From Gammaproteobacteria bacterium (GTDB lineage: Bacteria; Pseudomonadota; Gammaproteobacteria; Pseudomonadales; Azotimanducaceae_A): a DNA stretch of 18,384 bases. Each line of letters starts with the position of its first letter. Positions within the stretch are counted from its first letter, which is position 1. The stretch is taken from NCBI GenBank assembly GCA_012960755.1, contig DUAT01000116.1, positions 1 through 18,384 on the forward strand, in the 5' to 3' direction. Both the position numbers and the translations under genes were made by a program. The notes beneath the pieces are model-generated. The model saw nothing but the letters and a program-made list of their open reading frames with translations, was not told where the DNA came from and made no database searches. Below are positions 14,274-18,384 of the stretch, one piece after another.

Positions 14274-15460
14274 CAACGACCCCAGATGTGGACGTCATTA
14301 TTGCAGGCTCCGGTCCAGCAGGCGCTACTGCCGCCACGTTATTGGCTCAAAAAAACCATTCAGTACTGATTATTGAACGCGACCAACATCCCCGATTCCA
14401 TATTGGCGAATCTATGCTGCCACTGGCCACCCCAGTGCTTGAACGTCTCGGTGTCCAGTTGGACGAGCAACAATACCTACCTAAGAGCGGTGCTGAATTT
14501 ATTCATGAAAGATCCGATCGACAGGTGTGCTTTAGTCTGAATACAGTCTATCAACCTTACCAGGTTGAGCGCTCTCGTTTTGATCATCTGCTTATTGGTA
14601 ATGCGGTTACCCAAGGGGCGAGCCTGAAACAAAATGAGTCGATCCAGCAAGTTGCAATTAACAGTAGCAACGTTAAGGTCAAGACTAGCTGTGGCAATTA
14701 CTCTGCACGATACTTTATCGATGCGACCGGACGTAGCGCTTTTACCGGCATAAAACGAAGAGCGGTCAAGCGTATTGATAATCTTGGGCGATTCGCTCTA
14801 TACACCCACTACCATCAGCCCAACAATGTGACTGCCCACGCTCTACACAGATCAGGAAATATAAAAGTACTGATGGTTGATATTGGTTGGATATGGGTTA
14901 TCCCACTGATTGGGCAACGCCTCAGCATCGGCCTAGTAGTCCAACGATCGCTTGATAAGTCACACCGAGGCACGGCCCTTTACAATCGGTACATAGGATC
15001 TTCTCCTTTCCTCACCAAGTTGCTTGTGGGTGCAATTCAAGAAAAAGAAGTGAGGGCTGAAGCCGATTTCAGCTTTATCAACACGCAACGACACGGTGAA
15101 CGCTATGCTTGTTGCGGTGACGCAGCCGGGTTTCTCGATCCGATTTTTTCCTCTGGTGTATTTTTCGCGATCACCAGTGCTGAACGCGTAGCCGATAGAC
15201 TGCATCCAGCACTTGTTGCTAGAACAGAGGGAGACATTAATCTCCATACTGCTGATGATGTTGATTACGATCTTGGTTTCAACTCAATGCGACTTTTCGT
15301 AGAGCGTTTCTATCGCTACGATATGGTGTCCCACCTATTCTTTGAAGCCGACCGTAATGAGGCCATCAAGAATGACATAGCCGCGCTGCTTTCTGGCGAT
15401 TTGTGGCGTAGTGACAATAGCTTCCAGGGGATGCTGCTACGAGGACGGCAGAAGATATGA
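14270..15460 (+). CDS. Flavin-dependent halogenase-like protein
   Basis: A 396-residue FAD enzyme with the specific motifs of flavin-dependent halogenases: GSGPAG (13-18) for FAD, the RFHIGESMLP block (42-51), a candidate catalytic lysine in LPKSGAEF (Lys72), the signature WxWxIP as WIWVIP (207-212), and the second signature FxxPxxSxG as FLDPIFSSG (288-296) following the GDAAG nucleotide motif. Such enzymes make hypohalous acid at the flavin and relay it through the lysine to an aromatic ring; a separate flavin reductase supplies FADH2 and is not in the window. Here the substrate is likely the aryl head of the ACP-bound starter or polyene, as in xanthomonadins. The TTG start overlaps the ketoreductase stop, preceded by a GGGGGA site. 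It is the last gene of the operon. Confidence 0.85.
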   Translation: MTTTPDVDVIIAGSGPAGATAATLLAQKNHSVLIIERDQHPRFHIGESMLPLATPVLERLGVQLDEQQYLPKSGAEFIHERSDRQVCFSLNTVYQPYQVERSRFDHLLIGNAVTQGASLKQNESIQQVAINSSNVKVKTSCGNYSARYFIDATGRSAFTGIKRRAVKRIDNLGRFALYTHYHQPNNVTAHALHRSGNIKVLMVDIGWIWVIPLIGQRLSIGLVVQRSLDKSHRGTALYNRYIGSSPFLTKLLVGAIQEKEVRAEADFSFINTQRHGERYACCGDAAGFLDPIFSSGVFFAITSAERVADRLHPALVARTEGDINLHTADDVDYDLGFNSMRLFVERFYRYDMVSHLFFEADRNEAIKNDIAALLSGDLWRSDNSFQGMLLRGRQKI

Positions 15461-15540
15461 ATTACAAATCGTAGGGATTAGCATTAAATTCAGTCCATAC
15501 CAACAAATACTGGAATGAAAAGTAATATCACCTTTTTCGA

Positions 15541-16989
15541 TCAAAGTGGGCTTTCCGGAGATACTAGATATACACCATGGAGCTTGCCAGAAGTGTGAGG
15601 ACTACTAACTGACGAAATAGAAAAAATCACTATTTCCGGGGTGCGAGGTGTCGTGCCGATTTGGTCTTCCGAGATAGCAGTCACGGCCGACGTTTTTCCA
15701 ATAAGAGTTACGCCTGCCAAATCTACTCGGCTATCATATATCGCAAGTGCCACATCGGCTTCAATAATTGTGCTAGTAATCGTGACCTGAGACTGGGATA
15801 CGTGTAACGCCAGACTGTCGCCTACGATTTGGCTATTCTCAATTTCAACACTCGAGCCAATAATGTAAACCGATTCGGCTCGAACATTTTTCAGTACTAC
15901 TGATTGGCAGTTCAGAACTTTAATCCGTTCATAGACTCCCTCAAAAACACGGTGCGAGGTGTTGGCACACGTAACCACACTAGGGGCCTGGAGAATTTCA
16001 CTGGCATCACGAGACTCTTTATTTAGGGTGTTGTTAGACTTCTCAGGAGATGCAACACGGTCCAATTCTTCCAGTATTATTCGAGTCAGCCCTCTCGGGT
16101 ACTCCCTCATAGGAACATGCCCGACCCCCTCCAACAATTTCAGCCGCGCATGAGGCAAGGTCGAAACTAACATTCTTCCCGTGCGCACAGGGGCTACTCG
16201 ATCTCTTGTCCCCCAAATAATAAGAGTGGGAGCCTCAACCTTGTCTAGTAGATTGCTAAAATCTTCTGTCATAAGGGCAAATGCTGCAATTTTTTCTGGA
16301 TCCCCCTGTAATATCTTTTCTCGAGCCCAGGCGCTGTAGAGGATCAGTGTATCTGGGATTGGCTTTGTGATTATCTGATCCAGAAGATCTTGAGCCAGCC
16401 GACTCAGAGACTGTTTTTGGCCTGGGTAAAATGCGGGCACCATCTGAATGCCAGTATCCACTAGAGATTGAGTATAGGCAGCACGGTGAAGGATGCCAGG
16501 AACATCCATGACGATGAGCCGCCGGATGTCCTCAGGATAGCTAGCAGCATATCGCAAGGCTACAACTCCCCCCATCGAGTGGCCAATCAAAGAAAAAGGC
16601 CTGCCGACCAATAAATCCGCCACATACCGAATCACTGCCGCATAGTTTTTTGGGGAATAAAGTAGGTTGCCCTTATCTGACCGACCAAATCCGGGAAGAT
16701 CCAACGCTAACACATGAAATTTACTAGCCAAGGCAGAAACCAAAGGCTGCCAGTCATTAGAAGCGTTACTGCCTATCCCGTGAACTAGTACGATAGCCTC
16801 ACTATGTTCTTGTCCAGCTTCCCATACATAAACGTGGCCATCGAATACGGGCTCCTGGATCCATATCTCTCGACTATTCGATAATTCGGGCAACCCAGCC
16901 GAGGCAGTTTTTGAAAGAATAATCCATAAAAGTCCGGTCAGCGCCCAAACAAGTGGACGGGAAATGAATGGGCTGTTGCTTTTAACCAT
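15541..16989 (-). CDS. Secreted alpha/beta-hydrolase with C-terminal beta-helix-like domain
   Basis: A 482-residue exported protein. Residues 1-31 form a signal peptide ending KTASA|G. Residues about 45-310 are a classic alpha/beta-hydrolase: oxyanion LVHGIGSN (68-75), nucleophile Ser138 in GHSMGG, acid Asp263 in IIWGTRDRVAP, and His291 in GVGHVPM. After a polar linker (about 312-345), residues about 347-440 show coils of about 20 residues with alternating small/hydrophobic residues (SVVLKNV, SVEIENSQIV, SQVTITSTII, RVDLAGVTLI), resembling a short right-handed beta-helix. Substrate is unknown; an esterase or acyl-transfer role on a lipid-linked or glycosylated product in the periplasm is plausible from context. 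It is convergent to the halogenase gene (80-bp gap) and divergent from the PlsC-like gene. Confidence 0.85.
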   Translation of the reverse strand: MVKSNSPFISRPLVWALTGLLWIILSKTASAGLPELSNSREIWIQEPVFDGHVYVWEAGQEHSEAIVLVHGIGSNASNDWQPLVSALASKFHVLALDLPGFGRSDKGNLLYSPKNYAAVIRYVADLLVGRPFSLIGHSMGGVVALRYAASYPEDIRRLIVMDVPGILHRAAYTQSLVDTGIQMVPAFYPGQKQSLSRLAQDLLDQIITKPIPDTLILYSAWAREKILQGDPEKIAAFALMTEDFSNLLDKVEAPTLIIWGTRDRVAPVRTGRMLVSTLPHARLKLLEGVGHVPMREYPRGLTRIILEELDRVASPEKSNNTLNKESRDASEILQAPSVVTCANTSHRVFEGVYERIKVLNCQSVVLKNVRAESVYIIGSSVEIENSQIVGDSLALHVSQSQVTITSTIIEADVALAIYDSRVDLAGVTLIGKTSAVTAISEDQIGTTPRTPEIVIFSISSVSSPHTSGKLHGVYLVSPESPL

Positions 16990-17110
16990 CTACAGACAAA
17001 AACAACGGTAGCTCAAGCGTGCATAAATAAAACATTATTCTTTACATCCCTGCTTATCTTTGGGTCACACGTGGTTGCATCGAGTACACCTTATGTGAAA
17101 TCAGACTTCT

Positions 17111-17124
17111 ACACTATCTAGTGT
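17111..17124. promoter_or_regulatory. Perfect 14-bp dyad
   Basis: ACACTA and TAGTGT are perfect reverse complements around a 2-base centre. The site lies about 120 bp from the hydrolase start and 190 bp from the acyltransferase start, in a promoter-bearing spacer, so an operator is plausible. No regulator is encoded nearby. Confidence 0.3.
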
Positions 17125-17200
17125 CACAAAGAGATTTAATATGTCGCAGAACTCTACTCGAATCATTATTAAAAGCACCCTTTTTAGATTAATCGCCAGT

Positions 17201-17219
17201 TAAGACTGCTATAGTCTTA
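17201..17219. promoter_or_regulatory. 7-bp arm inverted repeat with -10-like core
   Basis: TAAGACT (17201-17207) and AGTCTTA (17213-17219) are perfect reverse complements with a 5-base loop. TATAGT at 17210-17215 resembles a -10 hexamer for the rightward acyltransferase gene, so a protein bound here would block RNA polymerase. No T run follows, which argues against a terminator. Confidence 0.3.
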
Positions 17220-17312
17220 CCGGGATTCAATTAACTAGAAACATATTTTCATGCTGGTCCTCGATTGAATCTCCGGATAGTTAATAGGCCACAATACCTT
17301 AGTTGAATACAG

Positions 17313-18116
17313 ATGCATCTCCCACGCCTACTTGCAATTCCTTTAAGAATCGCATTAATCGCGTACTGCTTTCTCCAATTCTCAGTCCAGACATTGTGGT
17401 TAGGGTATTGGCGAATTCCCAGATTACTACGCAGGGATAACAAAAAAATGAATGCCCGGCAAGAGGCGCTCCATGCCTCACATCGTCAGGTCGTTCGTTT
17501 CCTCGCTACGTTGAGTTTCCTCAACCTTTTGACGATAAAAAAGGAGGGTGTAATCCCTGATCAGCCCTGCATTGTTGTGGCGAACCATCCGAGCCTTCTC
17601 GATTTTATCGTGTTCCTTGCGGATCTACCCAATGCCGTCTGTCTTTTCAAACCCGAAACCAGGAAAAATCTCCTCGTATCTTCGATTGTCCAAGGTTCCG
17701 GGTATATTCAAGGCTACGATGGCACAGCGGCCTGCAGTAGACGTATTATCTCTACCGCGTGGGAGCGAGTTAAAGAAGGTCATTCCGTTGTCTTCTTTCC
17801 AGAGGGAACCCGATCGAAAACGTCCTTATTGTTGCACAAATTTCGTAGCACTCCATTTCATATTGCAAAATCCTTCGACATACCGGTCCAGCCAGTAGCT
17901 ATATACTGCGAGCCACTTTTCCTAGGAAAAAACCAACGCTGGTGGGATTTCTCCCAAAGGGGAAATACTATGACAATTCGTTACCTGCCGGTTTTTCATC
18001 CCAATGAATGTCCGAATGATCGCGCAACCTCGTTGGGTCTTGCGCGCTATGCGCAAACAGTAATAGACGAAGCCTTGACCGAAATATCCAGTGATAACGA
18101 ATCCAAAAGGATGTGA
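17313..18116 (+). CDS. PlsC-family 1-acylglycerol-3-phosphate-type acyltransferase (ApeD-like)
   Basis: A 267-residue membrane-associated acyltransferase. N-terminal hydrophobic segment (about 5-35), then the catalytic NHPSLLD (His92, Asp97; HX4D) and the glycerophosphate-binding FFPEGTRS (161-168). Such enzymes move an acyl group to a lysophospholipid or similar acceptor. A PlsC-type gene is a regular APE cluster member (ApeD) next to the ACP genes; here it lies outside the operon behind a divergent gene, so it has its own promoter. I read it as part of the pathway, probably completing the lipid anchor. A purely housekeeping role cannot be excluded, but the location argues against it. Confidence 0.85.
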   Translation: MHLPRLLAIPLRIALIAYCFLQFSVQTLWLGYWRIPRLLRRDNKKMNARQEALHASHRQVVRFLATLSFLNLLTIKKEGVIPDQPCIVVANHPSLLDFIVFLADLPNAVCLFKPETRKNLLVSSIVQGSGYIQGYDGTAACSRRIISTAWERVKEGHSVVFFPEGTRSKTSLLLHKFRSTPFHIAKSFDIPVQPVAIYCEPLFLGKNQRWWDFSQRGNTMTIRYLPVFHPNECPNDRATSLGLARYAQTVIDEALTEISSDNESKRM

Positions 18117-18176
18117 CAGCCTCCGCACCACCTTTGGGATCCTTGACCAAACTATATACATATGCCGGATGACGTT

Positions 18177-18384
18177 TTACTGATTCAGGCATTCATTGGA
18201 TGTCGTTAAGCGGATGTCGCCACTTAGATTCGCCATCCAACCGACCGGTCGCGGATGAAGCATCTGCTGACCATCGCTTGTTTTAGAATAGTTCAGATTA
18301 AAACTGTCCTTATACGTGACGGCGAAAGTATTGTCCGTATATTGAACATTGACATTAATGATGTGTTTGTTATTACCTTTAATG
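18177..18384 (-). CDS. Partial gene entering from the right edge, unknown protein
   Basis: The last 68 codons of a minus-strand gene, ending at TAA (complement of 18177-18179); the start lies beyond the window. The fragment reads as a real protein: alternating beta strands (HIINVNVQYTDNTFAVTYKD), then SFNLNYSKTSDGQ, a HPRPVGW stretch and a NLSGDIR helix. The Y-K-D-S-x-N-L-x-Y pattern followed by a His-Pro and a Trp-x-x-N-L segment resembles small periplasmic or lipoprotein-like proteins of unknown function common in Gram-negatives; this is a resemblance from memory. It is convergent with the PlsC-like gene, with a 60-bp gap in which I see no terminator hairpin. Confidence 0.7.
   Translation of the reverse strand, partial: IKGNNKHIINVNVQYTDNTFAVTYKDSFNLNYSKTSDGQQMLHPRPVGWMANLSGDIRLTTSNECLNQ

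Larger units (their letters stand above)
16990..17312. other. Divergent intergenic region, hydrolase/acyltransferase
   Basis: This 323-bp AT-rich spacer separates two divergent genes and should carry both promoters. It has two clean inverted repeats, 17111-17124 and 17201-17219, listed separately. A possible -10, TATAGT (17210-17215), lies within the second repeat, but the matching -35 is weak. No small gene with a good ribosome site is apparent. Confidence 0.5.

Noticed and set aside
15461..15540. Shared terminator between halogenase and hydrolase genes
   Set aside because: A short T run occurs (about 15533-15537) but no stable GC-rich stem precedes it.
17922..18192. Minus-strand frames opposite the end of the PlsC-like gene
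   Set aside because: They are antisense to a strongly supported gene and lack ribosome sites. The real minus-strand gene here is the edge fragment ending at 18177 in another frame.
1..18384. CRISPR arrays, tRNA or rRNA genes, insertion sequences
   Set aside because: No regularly spaced direct repeats, no tRNA cloverleaf or rRNA-like stretches, and no intact transposase were seen on either strand.

Overview
The window carries a nearly complete aryl polyene (APE)/xanthomonadin-type biosynthetic locus, a dedicated type II polyketide system, in what looks like a gammaproteobacterium. The evidence for the host is Gram-negative throughout: a DUF4823-like lipoprotein, a PagL-type outer-membrane lipid A deacylase, LpxL-like and PlsC-like acyltransferases, and a LolA/MMPL export pair. 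GC content is moderate and codon use is mixed. A marine or environmental bacterium is a guess. No 16S or housekeeping marker is present to fix the genus.

Layout. Positions 1-434 hold no convincing gene. A lipoprotein gene (435-959, minus) and a pagL-like gene (1332-1877, plus) flank an intergenic region with an attC-like hairpin. A SAM methyltransferase of the kind found in APE clusters (1935-3005, minus) diverges across a 624-bp gap from a long operon (3630-15460, plus). Operon order: acyl carrier protein, COG4648-type membrane protein, aryl-AMP ligase, ApeI-type dehydratase, family-2 glycosyltransferase, LpxL-like acyltransferase, hotdog thioesterase, LolA-like protein, MMPL/RND exporter, ketosynthase, chain-length factor, ApeP-type dehydratase, FabG-type ketoreductase, flavin-dependent halogenase-like protein. 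Most junctions overlap by 4-20 bp, so translation is probably coupled. Convergent to this operon is a gene for a secreted alpha/beta-hydrolase fused to a beta-helix-like domain (15541-16989, minus). It diverges from a PlsC-type acyltransferase (17313-18116, plus). A gene entering from the right edge on the minus strand (18177-18384) is partial.

Inferred function. The ligase loads an aromatic acid on the ACP. KS/CLF, KR and the two dehydratases extend it to a fully conjugated polyene. The methyltransferase and halogenase decorate the aryl head. The glycosyltransferase, acyltransferases and thioesterase attach or release the chain into a lipid, and LolA/MMPL move it to the outer membrane. Points that differ from the best-known APE clusters: a clear halogenase (suggesting a halogenated product like xanthomonadin), only one ACP, one full KS, no DUF3261 lipoprotein between exporter and KS, no aryl-supply enzyme, KS and CLF fused into one translational unit, and the unusual hydrolase/beta-helix protein.
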